DNA of 64,000 nt from Rufibacter radiotolerans (GTDB lineage Bacteria; Bacteroidota; Bacteroidia; Cytophagales; Hymenobacteraceae). The stretch is taken from NCBI RefSeq assembly GCF_001078055.1, contig NZ_CP010777.1, positions 2,006,408 through 2,070,407 of the forward strand, written 5' to 3'. Of this stretch, positions 28,086-35,813 are shown piece by piece. The notes below the pieces were generated by a model. The model searched no databases and was not told the DNA's origin. It worked only from the letters and a program-made list of their open reading frames with translations. The position numbers and the translations under genes are program-made. The stretch's first letter is position 1; each line of letters begins with the position of its first letter.

Positions 28086-28784
28086 ATGGCAACCAAAAAA
28101 CGGAAAGTAGTGGTGTTAACCGGCGCGGGTATTAGTGCTGAAAGCGGCCTGGCTACGTTTAGAGATGCCAATGGCCTTTGGGAAGGGCATGATGTGATGG
28201 CGGTTGCCTCTCCGGAAGGTTGGGAAAAGGACCCTGAACTGGTGCTGGAATTCTACAACCAACGCCGCAAAAGCGCGCAGGGCGTAGAGCCCAATGCCGC
28301 TCACAAGGCTTTGGTAGACCTGGAAGAGAAGTTTGAGGTAATCATTATTACCCAAAACGTAGATGATCTGCATGAACGGGCCGGCTCCAGTCAGATTCTG
28401 CACCTGCACGGCAAGCTCTTTGAAAGCCGAAGCACCAAGGACGAAAATTTGATCTACCCCATGGGGGGCTGGCAACTGAACCTGGGCGACCTCTGTGAGA
28501 AAGGCTCTCAGCTGCGCCCTAACATTGTGTGGTTTGGTGAGGCAGTGCCTCTTATTGAAAAGGCCGCAGAAGAAACCATGTCCGCAGATTACCTGCTGGT
28601 CATTGGTACGTCGCTGCAGGTTTACCCGGCGGCCGGCCTTCTCTCCTATGCCCCGCATGACACGCCGGTGTACCTGGTGGACCCTAATGTGCCCAGCATT
28701 TCGCACCGGCGCAACCTGAAGGTCATCCAGGAAAAAGCTACCATAGGCGTGCCCGCCCTGGTGAAACAACTGCTAGAGGAGTAA
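28086..28784 (+). CDS. cobB: Sir2 family NAD-dependent deacylase
   Basis: A 232-residue sirtuin. NAD-binding motifs GAGISAESGLATFRD and QNVDDLHERAG, and the catalytic His in LHLHGKLFE, are intact; VIGTSLQVYPAAG and the distal DPN follow. The segment LEFYNQRRK keeps the Tyr-x-x-Arg pair that marks class III (SIRT5/CobB) enzymes, which favour succinyl or malonyl lysine. The four zinc-binding cysteines of typical sirtuins are absent: between HGKLFE and IVWFGEAVP only one Cys is present. The enzyme appears to be a zinc-free variant. Confidence 0.9.
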   Translation: MATKKRKVVVLTGAGISAESGLATFRDANGLWEGHDVMAVASPEGWEKDPELVLEFYNQRRKSAQGVEPNAAHKALVDLEEKFEVIIITQNVDDLHERAGSSQILHLHGKLFESRSTKDENLIYPMGGWQLNLGDLCEKGSQLRPNIVWFGEAVPLIEKAAEETMSADYLLVIGTSLQVYPAAGLLSYAPHDTPVYLVDPNVPSISHRRNLKVIQEKATIGVPALVKQLLEE

Positions 28785-28790
28785 CCTAGC

Positions 28791-28829
28791 TGTTTTAGGT
28801 TCGTTTTCCGGAAAACAGCCTTAAAACAG
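28791..28829. repeat. Palindromic intergenic element, copy 9
   Basis: TGTTTTAGGTTCGTTTTCC and GGAAAACAGCCTTAAAACA. It lies between the convergent stops of the sirtuin and menC, within 8 bases of each. Confidence 0.78.
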
Positions 28830-28836
28830 GCATTCA

Positions 28837-29913
28837 CTATTCAGGCAATTTCCAACCGAGGGCCTGATTATACCAGAGTTCCTCTCCTTTAATTTCCAGC
28901 GGGGACTCTATATTATTATGGTACAGCTGCCCGGTGCCCAAACCTTGCGGCATGGGGTTATTAAATTCCTGGGAAAACTGCGTAATGGCATTCAGGCCTA
29001 TGTTGGACTCCAGCGCCGAGGTCAGCCACCACTCTATCCCAAGCGACTCCGCCACCTGAATCCATTCCCGGCTCTCAAAGAAGCCGCCTAGCAAGGTGGG
29101 CTTTAGAATGATGTAGCGGGGCCGGAGGGTATCCAGCATTTTCCATTTCTCTTCTTTAGAGGCCACTCTTATTAACTCCTCGTCCAGGGCAATAGGAATG
29201 GGGGAATTTTGGCAGAGCGTACGCATCTCCTCCCATTGGTTCTGCTTAATAGGCTGTTCAATGGAATGGATGGTGAATTTAGCCAGCTGGTCTAGTTTGG
29301 CTTGCGCATCTTTGGGCAAAAATGCCCCGTTGGCGTCCAAACGCAGCTCTAGTTCCGAAGGGTTGGCCACGGCTCTGATCTCTTCCAGAATCCGTAGCTC
29401 CTGGTCAAAATCAAGCCCTCCTATTTTCATTTTAAGGCAGTTAAAGCCTTGGGCCAGTTTCTTTTGGATCTGCTCCCGCATAAAGGCTGGGTCGCCCATC
29501 CAGATAAGGCCGTTGATTTTGATTCCCTTATCGCCCCGGCTAAAGGCAGAGGGGTACAGTTCCCGTTTGCCGCCGCGCAGCAAATCTATCCAGGCGGTTT
29601 CCCAGGCAAATTTAAGCGAGGGCCAGGGCTGCAGGCTGGCCCAGAACTGCTCCCCTATTTCATCCTCGGCGGTAACCTGACGCAGGGCATTGAACCGTTC
29701 ACAGACGCTGTCAACAGTTGTTTGAAAATCAGGGGAGAAATCAAGGCTCAGGCCGGGCAAGGGTGCAGCTTCTCCCCACCCTTGCACCAAAGGGTTGTCT
29801 GTGTGATGTAGCCGCAGGTAATGTGCCTGGTGGGTTTGGATAGCGCCCCTTGAAGTGCGGGCGTCAAACTTGAACTGTAGTTGCCTGGAAAAAGGAGTTA
29901 AGACAAAGGGCAT
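28837..29913 (-). CDS. menC: o-Succinylbenzoate synthase
   Basis: A 358-residue enolase-superfamily enzyme. Catalytic residues of the OSBS group are visible: the K-x-K pair in CLKMKIGG, metal ligands Asp (LRLDANGAF), Glu (IEQPIK) and Asp (IALDEEL), and the second Lys in IILKPTLLGG. OSBS forms the menaquinone precursor from SHCHC; the related dipeptide epimerases share the scaffold, so the call rests on overall similarity. The ATG at 29913 (MPFVLTPFSRQLQF) is chosen over a TTG 33 bases earlier. No other men gene is in the window. Confidence 0.82.
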   Translation of the reverse strand: MPFVLTPFSRQLQFKFDARTSRGAIQTHQAHYLRLHHTDNPLVQGWGEAAPLPGLSLDFSPDFQTTVDSVCERFNALRQVTAEDEIGEQFWASLQPWPSLKFAWETAWIDLLRGGKRELYPSAFSRGDKGIKINGLIWMGDPAFMREQIQKKLAQGFNCLKMKIGGLDFDQELRILEEIRAVANPSELELRLDANGAFLPKDAQAKLDQLAKFTIHSIEQPIKQNQWEEMRTLCQNSPIPIALDEELIRVASKEEKWKMLDTLRPRYIILKPTLLGGFFESREWIQVAESLGIEWWLTSALESNIGLNAITQFSQEFNNPMPQGLGTGQLYHNNIESPLEIKGEELWYNQALGWKLPE

Positions 29914-29993
29914 AAAAACAAGGATGGCTGCACCATGAAGGTACAACCTTTCAGGAGGAAATTAGTTTAGAAGGTACAAATACGTGTATTCCT

Positions 29994-31283
29994 ATGCCAG
30001 AGGCTACCATTACCGGCAAAGCAGATATTTTAACCCGTTTCAGGAGCGTGAGGGCCCAGACAGAGCAAATCTGCGCGACCCTTACCCCCGAAGATACCGT
30101 CATGCAACCCATGGTTGACGTGAGTCCGCCTAAGTGGCATCTGGGCCATACCACCTGGTTTTTTGAGACCTTCGTGCTGGTGCCCCACTGGCCCGGGTAT
30201 AAAGCCTTTCACTCTCAATACGCCTTCCTGTTCAACTCTTACTACAACAGTATGGGCAGCCGCGTGGCCCGTTCAGACAGAGGCACCTTGTCTAGACCTC
30301 CGCTGGAAGATATCTATGCCTACCGCCGGCACGTGAACGAGCACATGGAAAAAGCTCTGGGCTCGCCGGAAATCACGGGAAATCCATCCCTGGCACCTAT
30401 TCTGGAGCTAGGCTTGCAGCATGAGCAGCAACACCAGGAACTGCTGGTCTGTGATATCAAATATATTTTAAGCTGTAACCCCCTGTTGCCCGCCTATCAG
30501 GCCAAGCCAGCTCCTGTTTTGAGCACGTTTTCAGGAAAACAGCCTCAAAACGAGTGGTGCCAGGTGCCCGAAGGAATGTACACCATTGGTTACCAAGGCA
30601 AGGATTTCTGCTTTGACAACGAATACCAGCCGCACCAAGTGTTTATAGCCGGGTTTTCGGCCCGCCGGAAATTAGTGACCAACCAGGAGTTTCTGGAGTT
30701 CATGAAAGCGGGCGGCTACTTAGATTTCAGGTTCTGGCTGGACGAAGGCTGGCAACTGGCCCAGCAGCAAGACTGGCAAGCCCCTTTGTATTGGGTGAAC
30801 CAGGACGGCGAATGGTGGCATTTCACCCTGCATGGGCTGGAGAAAATAGACCTGAACGCTCCGGTCACCCACATCAGCTTTTATGAGGCCCATGCTTACG
30901 CCAACTGGTCGGGTCACCGGCTGCTCACCGAATTTGAGTGGGAGGCCCTGGCCCAATGCTACGCCAACGTCCCTGCCAATGGGAATTTTCTGGAGAGCGG
31001 CCAGTACCAACCGGTGCCGGAAAATGCAGAAAACACGGAAATTATTCCGCAACTGCTTGGCAACACCTGGGAATGGACCTACAGCGGGTATTTCCCGTAC
31101 CCAGGTTTTGTGACCGCGCCCGGGGCCATTGGCGAATACAACGGCAAGTTTATGATCAACCAGATGGTATTGCGCGGCGGTTCCTGCGCCACACCTCAAA
31201 GCCACATAAGGACCACTTACCGCAACTTTTTTCACCCAGACAAACGCTGGCAGTTCACGGGTATCCGGCTGGCCAAAAAATAA
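29994..31283 (+). CDS. egtB: Ergothioneine biosynthesis sulfoxide synthase EgtB
   Basis: The 429 residues have an N-terminal DinB-like domain with the iron triad (WHLGHTTWFFE and LQHEQQHQELL) and a C-terminal formylglycine-generating-enzyme-like domain (about 190-429; GNTWEWTYSGYF, LRGGSCATPQSHIRTTYRN). The enzyme joins trimethylhistidine to a thiol donor with oxygen. No egtA or egtC is seen, so cysteine rather than gamma-glutamylcysteine may be the donor, as in other two-gene pathways. The linker between the domains (about residues 174-187, reading PVLSTFSGKQPQNE) is encoded by a palindromic repeat element that keeps the frame. Confidence 0.9.
   Translation: MPEATITGKADILTRFRSVRAQTEQICATLTPEDTVMQPMVDVSPPKWHLGHTTWFFETFVLVPHWPGYKAFHSQYAFLFNSYYNSMGSRVARSDRGTLSRPPLEDIYAYRRHVNEHMEKALGSPEITGNPSLAPILELGLQHEQQHQELLVCDIKYILSCNPLLPAYQAKPAPVLSTFSGKQPQNEWCQVPEGMYTIGYQGKDFCFDNEYQPHQVFIAGFSARRKLVTNQEFLEFMKAGGYLDFRFWLDEGWQLAQQQDWQAPLYWVNQDGEWWHFTLHGLEKIDLNAPVTHISFYEAHAYANWSGHRLLTEFEWEALAQCYANVPANGNFLESGQYQPVPENAENTEIIPQLLGNTWEWTYSGYFPYPGFVTAPGAIGEYNGKFMINQMVLRGGSCATPQSHIRTTYRNFFHPDKRWQFTGIRLAKK
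30514..30552. repeat. Palindromic element inside egtB, copy 10
   Basis: CTGTTTTGAGCACGTTTTC and GGAAAACAGCCTCAAAACG. GTTTTGAG pairs with CTCAAAAC. It lies in frame in the interdomain linker of EgtB. Confidence 0.85.
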
Positions 31284-31304
31284 CGAACCCTTCCTCTTTT
31301 TTAT

Positions 31305-32309
31305 ATGATTCATCACCCTACCACCAGCCAGGTCATTAACCTGCTTCCCGTTAAATTGTCAGATGAGGCCAGCCTTGCCCAGAACGTAGCCCAGGGCCTA
31401 AGCCAAATCCCCAAAACTTTGTCCTCCCGGTTTTTCTATGACGCCAAAGGCAGCCAGCTGTTCCAACAGATCATGGCCTTGCCCGAGTACTACCTCACCG
31501 AACTGGAATACCAGATCTTCAAGAAACAACGCAAGGAAATCCTGTACGCCTTCGGGACGCAGGCCCCTTTTCAATTGATTGACCTGGGCGCCGGTGATGC
31601 CTACAAGACTAAACTGCTGCTGCAGGAACTGGTAGACCAGGAGGCGCACTTCTCCTTTATTCCCCTGGACATTTCCCAGGAACCGCTTCACCAGCTGGTA
31701 GAGGAACTGGGGCACCTGTACCCCCACCTTCCCGTCACGGGTCTGGCCGCCGATTATTTCCAGGGTCTGCACTGGCTGAATGAGCATTCCAAAGACCGCA
31801 AGTTGGTTTTGTTCCTGGGCTCCAACATCGGTAACTTCAGTCCGGTAGAGGCCGAAGGGTTTCTGCTGAAACTGCGTAGCAGCCTGGCCCCCCAGGACCG
31901 CCTTCTCATTGGCATTGACCTACGGAAGGACCCCAGAAAGATAAGGTTAGCCTATGATGATTCCGCTGGCGTAACGGCCGCCTTTAACCTGAACCTGCTG
32001 GCCCGCATTAACCATGAGCTACAGGCAGATTTTGACCTGGACCAGTTTGAGCACTTTGCCGAGTACAATCCCATCTCTGGCACCATGCGGAGTTACCTTG
32101 TGAGCCGCCAGAACCAGGAAGTGCACGTGAAAGCCCTCAACAGAACCTTCCATTTTGAGGCCTGGGAAGCCATTCACACCGAGAACTCCCACAAATACTC
32201 GTTGCGTGAAATCCAGGAGATGGCCAAGCGCTGCCATCTGGCCATAGATGATGTTTTCACAGATGCCAGCCACGGCTTCGCCGATGTTCTGTTACGACCC
32301 GTGGGATAA
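31305..32309 (+). CDS. egtD: L-histidine N-alpha-methyltransferase EgtD
   Basis: A 334-residue SAM-dependent methyltransferase of the EgtD (DUF2260) family. The SAM site is IDLGAGDAYKTKLLL; the family markers SRFFYDAKGSQLFQQIMALPEYYLTELEYQIF, in two parts near residues 39-70, and FLGSNIGNFSP near residue 169 are present. It trimethylates histidine to hercynine, the EgtB substrate. It starts 21 bases after egtB and is cotranscribed with it. A palindromic element follows the stop codon by 8 bases. Confidence 0.92.
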   Translation: MIHHPTTSQVINLLPVKLSDEASLAQNVAQGLSQIPKTLSSRFFYDAKGSQLFQQIMALPEYYLTELEYQIFKKQRKEILYAFGTQAPFQLIDLGAGDAYKTKLLLQELVDQEAHFSFIPLDISQEPLHQLVEELGHLYPHLPVTGLAADYFQGLHWLNEHSKDRKLVLFLGSNIGNFSPVEAEGFLLKLRSSLAPQDRLLIGIDLRKDPRKIRLAYDDSAGVTAAFNLNLLARINHELQADFDLDQFEHFAEYNPISGTMRSYLVSRQNQEVHVKALNRTFHFEAWEAIHTENSHKYSLREIQEMAKRCHLAIDDVFTDASHGFADVLLRPVG

Positions 32310-32316
32310 AGGGGGG

Positions 32317-32355
32317 CGTTTTGGGCCTGATTTAAGAAAAACAGGCCCCAAACAG
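32317..32355. repeat. Palindromic intergenic element, copy 11
   Basis: CGTTTTGGGCCTGATTT and AAAAACAGGCCCCAAACAG. It lies between egtD and the aminotransferase gene and separates them as transcription units. Confidence 0.78.
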
Positions 32356-32424
32356 GATAGCCTTTGCCAATCAATTCGTACCTTAAGGTCAGTTGTGTCT
32401 GTCCCTACTAACCTACCTGAACCC

Positions 32425-33519
32425 ATGGACCTGATTCCGTTACATCTGGGCGTTTCGCATTTTAATTCTCCAGTGGTGGCCGTTGACGCCCTGCAGGAGG
32501 CCATGAAACAAAACAATACCTTTTATGGCCCCAATGAAGGATTACCGGAACTGCGCAATGCCCTTTCGCAGCGCTACCTGGAAGACGAAGGCGTACCCGT
32601 GCCCCCGGAACAAATCCTTATTACCCACGGCGCCAAACACGCCATTCACCTGTACCTGAAAAGCCTCCTGCACCTAGATGATGAGGTAGTGGCCTTGGCG
32701 CCTTACTGGTTCGCGTTCCCGGAGTTGATCAGGCAAAGCGGCGGTAAACTCACGACTATTGCGGCCAACCCAGAGCAAGGCTACGCGCTGGACATTGAGG
32801 TGCTCCGCAAGAAAATCACCCCAGACACCAAGCTTCTCATCTTAACCAGCCCGGGCAACCCGACAGGGAAAGTGTATTCCTCATTGGAGCAGGAAGAAGT
32901 GGCGGCGCTGTTGGAAGAGTACCCCAACCTGCATTTACTTTCAGATGAAATCTACGACGGTTTGGTCTATACCGGCGACAACCCCAGCTTCTTACGCTTT
33001 GAGCTCCTGCGAGATAGGATAGCCGTGGTTAACGGTTTCTCTAAGTCCTTTGCCATGTCTGGTTGGCGCATTGGCTATCTGGTGGCCCCTTTTCCAATCC
33101 TGCACATCGCCACTGAGCTGCAGCTGAAATGGATCTCAGGGGTGTCGCCGTTCACCCAGATGGGCGCCATAGCGGCTATCCAGCATAGGCACAGCATCTG
33201 GGAGAAATTCAGGGCGGAGCTGGACCTAAAGCGGCAGCGGGTGATCAAGGAACTGGAGAAAATGCCCCGCCTGAAATTCTTCAATCCCGAAGCCGGGTAT
33301 TACGTCACGCTCCAGATTGACGGCTGCCTGGCTCCCCAGGACCCCAAATCACCCTTCAGGCTTGTAGAAGAATGGGCCGCTGCCCTAAAGGACCAGGTAG
33401 GCCTGGAAGTGCTGCCCTCTACCAACATGGGAATGCCCGCCGCCGTGAGAATGTCCTTCGCCTTACCAGATGAAGCCCTGGACTACGCCATGCACCGTTT
33501 AAAGGCCTTTATCGCTTAA
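32425..33519 (+). CDS. Class I/II PLP-dependent aminotransferase
   Basis: A 364-residue fold-type I aminotransferase. The cofactor-binding segments are THGAKHAIH, TSPGNPTGKVY, LSDEIYDGLVY and the Schiff-base Lys in NGFSKSFAMSGWRIGYL, with the distal Arg in AVRMSFALP. The ATG at 32425 (MDLIPLHLGVSHF) is chosen because the frame upstream runs through the palindromic element; a GTG 30 bases earlier is an alternative. Closest in style to aspartate/aromatic aminotransferases; substrate unknown. It follows egtBD, but whether it acts on ergothioneine-related sulfoxides, as EgtE does, is not supported by the sequence. Confidence 0.88.
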   Translation: MDLIPLHLGVSHFNSPVVAVDALQEAMKQNNTFYGPNEGLPELRNALSQRYLEDEGVPVPPEQILITHGAKHAIHLYLKSLLHLDDEVVALAPYWFAFPELIRQSGGKLTTIAANPEQGYALDIEVLRKKITPDTKLLILTSPGNPTGKVYSSLEQEEVAALLEEYPNLHLLSDEIYDGLVYTGDNPSFLRFELLRDRIAVVNGFSKSFAMSGWRIGYLVAPFPILHIATELQLKWISGVSPFTQMGAIAAIQHRHSIWEKFRAELDLKRQRVIKELEKMPRLKFFNPEAGYYVTLQIDGCLAPQDPKSPFRLVEEWAAALKDQVGLEVLPSTNMGMPAAVRMSFALPDEALDYAMHRLKAFIA

Positions 33520-33533
33520 AATCCTGCTTTTTT

Positions 33534-33569
33534 GTTTCAGGCCTGTTTTCCGAAAAACAGCCCTGAAAC
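33534..33569. repeat. Palindromic intergenic element, copy 12
   Basis: GTTTCAGGCCTGTTTTCC and GAAAAACAGCCCTGAAAC. Arms pair well, with TTTCAGG matched by CCTGAAA. It abuts a tetranucleotide repeat. Confidence 0.82.
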
Positions 33570-33570
33570 G

Positions 33571-33648
33571 TCACTCACTCACTCACTCACTCACTCACTC
33601 ACTCACTCACTCACTCACTCACTCACTCACTCACTCACTCACTCACTC
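33571..33648. repeat. Tetranucleotide tandem repeat (TCAC)19
   Basis: About 19.5 uninterrupted copies of TCAC (78 bases), directly after a palindromic element and ending 14 bases before the -33 box of the MATE gene. Tracts of this type gain and lose units by slipped-strand mispairing. Confidence 0.98.
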
Positions 33649-33661
33649 CTTAAAAACACGC

Positions 33662-33694
33662 TTGGCTGGTTTAGGGAAAATAGCCGTAGCTTTG
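33662..33694 (+). promoter_or_regulatory. Bacteroidota-type promoter of the MATE gene
   Basis: TTG (33662-33664), 22 bases, TAGCTTTG (33687-33694), an exact TAnnTTTG box. The expected start site near 33700 leaves a leader of about 20 bases. Confidence 0.65.
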
Positions 33695-33719
33695 CGGGCT
33701 ATTCTTTAATCGTACCCTG

Positions 33720-35054
33720 GTGATTTTCTCTGCGCAGTACCGTCAACATTATAAAAGCACGTTTTGGCTGGCCTATCCGGTGGTTTTAAGCCAATTGGGG
33801 CATATTTTGGTAAGCGTTGCAGACAGTGTGATGGCGGGCCGGCTGGGGACCTTGCAGTTGGCCGCCGCTTCTCTGGGAAACAGTATCTTCACGATAATCC
33901 TAGTATTTGGCTTAGGCATCTCCTTTAGCATTACGCCTTTAGTTGCCCGCGCCGACGGTCGGAAAAACCATACCCGCATTGCCCTTATCCTGCTCAACGG
34001 GCTGTTCCTGAACACGATCATGGGCGTGCTGCTGTTCCTGCTTTTCTATGCCATAGCCCCCTTCATCCAACACCTGAACCAACCCGTGGACGTGGTGAAA
34101 CTGGCTTTGCCCTACGTAAAGATCCTTTTCCTTTCCATGGTCCCGCTTATGGTGTTTCAGGCGTTTAAGCAGTTCGCCGAAGGCCTTTCGCTCACCAAGC
34201 AGTCTATGTTTATCTCCATCTTCGCCAATGTGTTAAATGTGGGCTTAAACTACCTGCTTATCTATGGCAAGTTGGGGTTTCCGGCCCTTGGTTTGAACGG
34301 GGCTGCGTGGGCCACCCTTATCTCGCGCATAGTCATGGCGCTCATGATGGCGGCCTTTATCTTTTATTCGTCGCGTTTTGTGCGGTACCGGCATTTCCTG
34401 CACCGGCAGAGTTTGTCCTTAACGCACATGGTGAAGTTGTTTAAACTGGGGTTTCCTATTTCCCTGCAAATGCTTTTTGAGATGGGGGCCTTCGGGTTTT
34501 CAGCCATCATGATTGGTTGGCTAGGCGCCCGGGAACTGGCGGCGCACCAAATTGCCCTGAACATAGCCTCCGTGACGTACATGATGGCCAGCGGAATATC
34601 GGCAGCGGCCACCATACGGGTAGGCCGATTGAGAGGCTTAGGCGACCATCATGGGGTGCATGAGGCGGGATATAGTAGCCTGATCATGGGGGCTTTGTTC
34701 ATGGCGGCGTCTGCCACCCTTATTATTTTGGCCAAGGACCTGATCCCGCTCTTTTACGTGCAGGACGTAGCCGTGCATAAACTGGCGGCGCAATTGCTCA
34801 TTATAGCGGCTATCTTTCAGTTATCTGACGGGGTACAGGTGGTGGGCCTGGGTGCGCTACGCGGGCTGGAAGACGTCCGGGTACCCAGCATGATCTCGCT
34901 TTTCTCTTATTGGCTAATTGCCCTGCCTACCGGTTACGCCCTGGGTTTTTGGGCCGGGTTGGGCGCCATAGGGATTTGGTTGGGGCTCTTTACCGGGTTA
35001 ACCATAGCGGCCCTGTTGCTGTTTTTCCGGTTTAAGAAATTCAGCCCGGCATAA
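33720..35054 (+). CDS. MATE family efflux transporter
   Basis: A 444-residue protein with 12 predicted membrane helices and the MATE fold: FWLAYPVVLSQLG at the N-terminus, DSVMAGRLGTLQLAAASLG, and the repeat-related GWLGARELAAHQIALNIA in the second half. It exports cationic or organic compounds against a Na+ or H+ gradient; the substrate cannot be read. The start is a GTG (33720) immediately after the promoter; no ATG in frame lies closer to the promoter and still keeps the first helix. A tetranucleotide repeat upstream of the promoter may alter expression. Confidence 0.9.
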   Translation: MIFSAQYRQHYKSTFWLAYPVVLSQLGHILVSVADSVMAGRLGTLQLAAASLGNSIFTIILVFGLGISFSITPLVARADGRKNHTRIALILLNGLFLNTIMGVLLFLLFYAIAPFIQHLNQPVDVVKLALPYVKILFLSMVPLMVFQAFKQFAEGLSLTKQSMFISIFANVLNVGLNYLLIYGKLGFPALGLNGAAWATLISRIVMALMMAAFIFYSSRFVRYRHFLHRQSLSLTHMVKLFKLGFPISLQMLFEMGAFGFSAIMIGWLGARELAAHQIALNIASVTYMMASGISAAATIRVGRLRGLGDHHGVHEAGYSSLIMGALFMAASATLIILAKDLIPLFYVQDVAVHKLAAQLLIIAAIFQLSDGVQVVGLGALRGLEDVRVPSMISLFSYWLIALPTGYALGFWAGLGAIGIWLGLFTGLTIAALLLFFRFKKFSPA

Positions 35055-35116
35055 ATTTCACAAAATTCTTGTGTCAGGAAACTACCAAACAGACTGTAAG
35101 CGTTAGGGGAAAAGCT

Positions 35117-35665
35117 ATGTCATTATCTTTCATCCCCCTCTGGATTTGTGCGCTGTTTTTTGCCTCTTTGCCAGATAACAGCCCTGCTCCTAGTACCCGC
35201 GCCACTGAGATTCCATGGTCCATGCAAAAACGCCTGTCCTGGAACGACTTCGCGGGCAACCCCTCTGAAGACAACCCGCACCACGCCCTCACCTCCACCA
35301 ACATGGAAATGAAGGTGAAATGCGAGAACAACCAGCTGAAGTTTAAGGTGGAGGCCGTGTTCAATCCTAAGGAATCCTGGACCCGCAACAAAAGCTCTGA
35401 GCTGCTGCTGGCCCATGAGCAACTGCACTTTGACCTCACCGAACTCCATGCCCGCCAACTCAGGAAGCGTCTTTCACAACTAACCAACGGTTGTACCCGG
35501 GGCGCCGCTGATATGAACAAATACGCCAGCGAGGCCTTCGACAATTGGCACAAAGAGCAGGACCTATATGATATGGAAAGCCGCCATGGCCTTGACAAAG
35601 AGCAGCAATTGGAATGGATGGCCTATGTAGAGACACGGCTGAAAGAACTGGAGAACTTTAAGTAG
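35117..35665 (+). CDS. DUF922-like exported protein with HExxH motif
   Basis: A 182-residue protein with a signal peptide (MSLSFIPLWICALFFASL). It resembles the DUF922/COG5661 family, predicted secreted zinc proteases: the N-terminal part has LSWNDFAGNP and the central helix has HEQLHFDLTELHARQLRK, which fits HExxH with a further His and Glu. The C-terminal 60 residues are helical. The start at 35117 is preferred to 35069 because it places the hydrophobic segment at the N-terminus. No substrate or partner can be named; it lies 62 bases after the MATE gene and may be cotranscribed. Confidence 0.7.
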   Translation: MSLSFIPLWICALFFASLPDNSPAPSTRATEIPWSMQKRLSWNDFAGNPSEDNPHHALTSTNMEMKVKCENNQLKFKVEAVFNPKESWTRNKSSELLLAHEQLHFDLTELHARQLRKRLSQLTNGCTRGAADMNKYASEAFDNWHKEQDLYDMESRHGLDKEQQLEWMAYVETRLKELENFK

Positions 35666-35738
35666 AAAACACCAACTAAGACTTATCTAGTTTCTAATAA
35701 TAAGTTACGGACTTACCACCCCTTCCATTTGACACAAA

Positions 35739-35799
35739 AAAACGGAGTTACATTATGAGCCTACTTTTTCAAAAGTAAGCCCAAAACGCAACTCCGTTT
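35739..35799. repeat. Palindromic intergenic element, copy 13 (diverged)
   Basis: Outer arms AAACGGAGTT and AACTCCGTTT enclose a diverged core (GAGCCTACTTTTTC and AAAAGTAAGCCC). It lies between convergent genes and probably serves both as terminator. Confidence 0.65.
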
Positions 35800-35813
35800 C
35801 TGGTTCTTGCCTG

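Noticed and set aside
32248..32424. N-terminal extension of the aminotransferase overlapping egtD
   Set aside because: It overlaps the end of egtD and reads through a palindromic element; the family start is the ATG at 32425.
33532..33723. A 63-codon frame reading SLTH repeats
   Set aside because: It is created by the (TCAC)n tract and overlaps the MATE promoter; there is no ribosome binding or family support.
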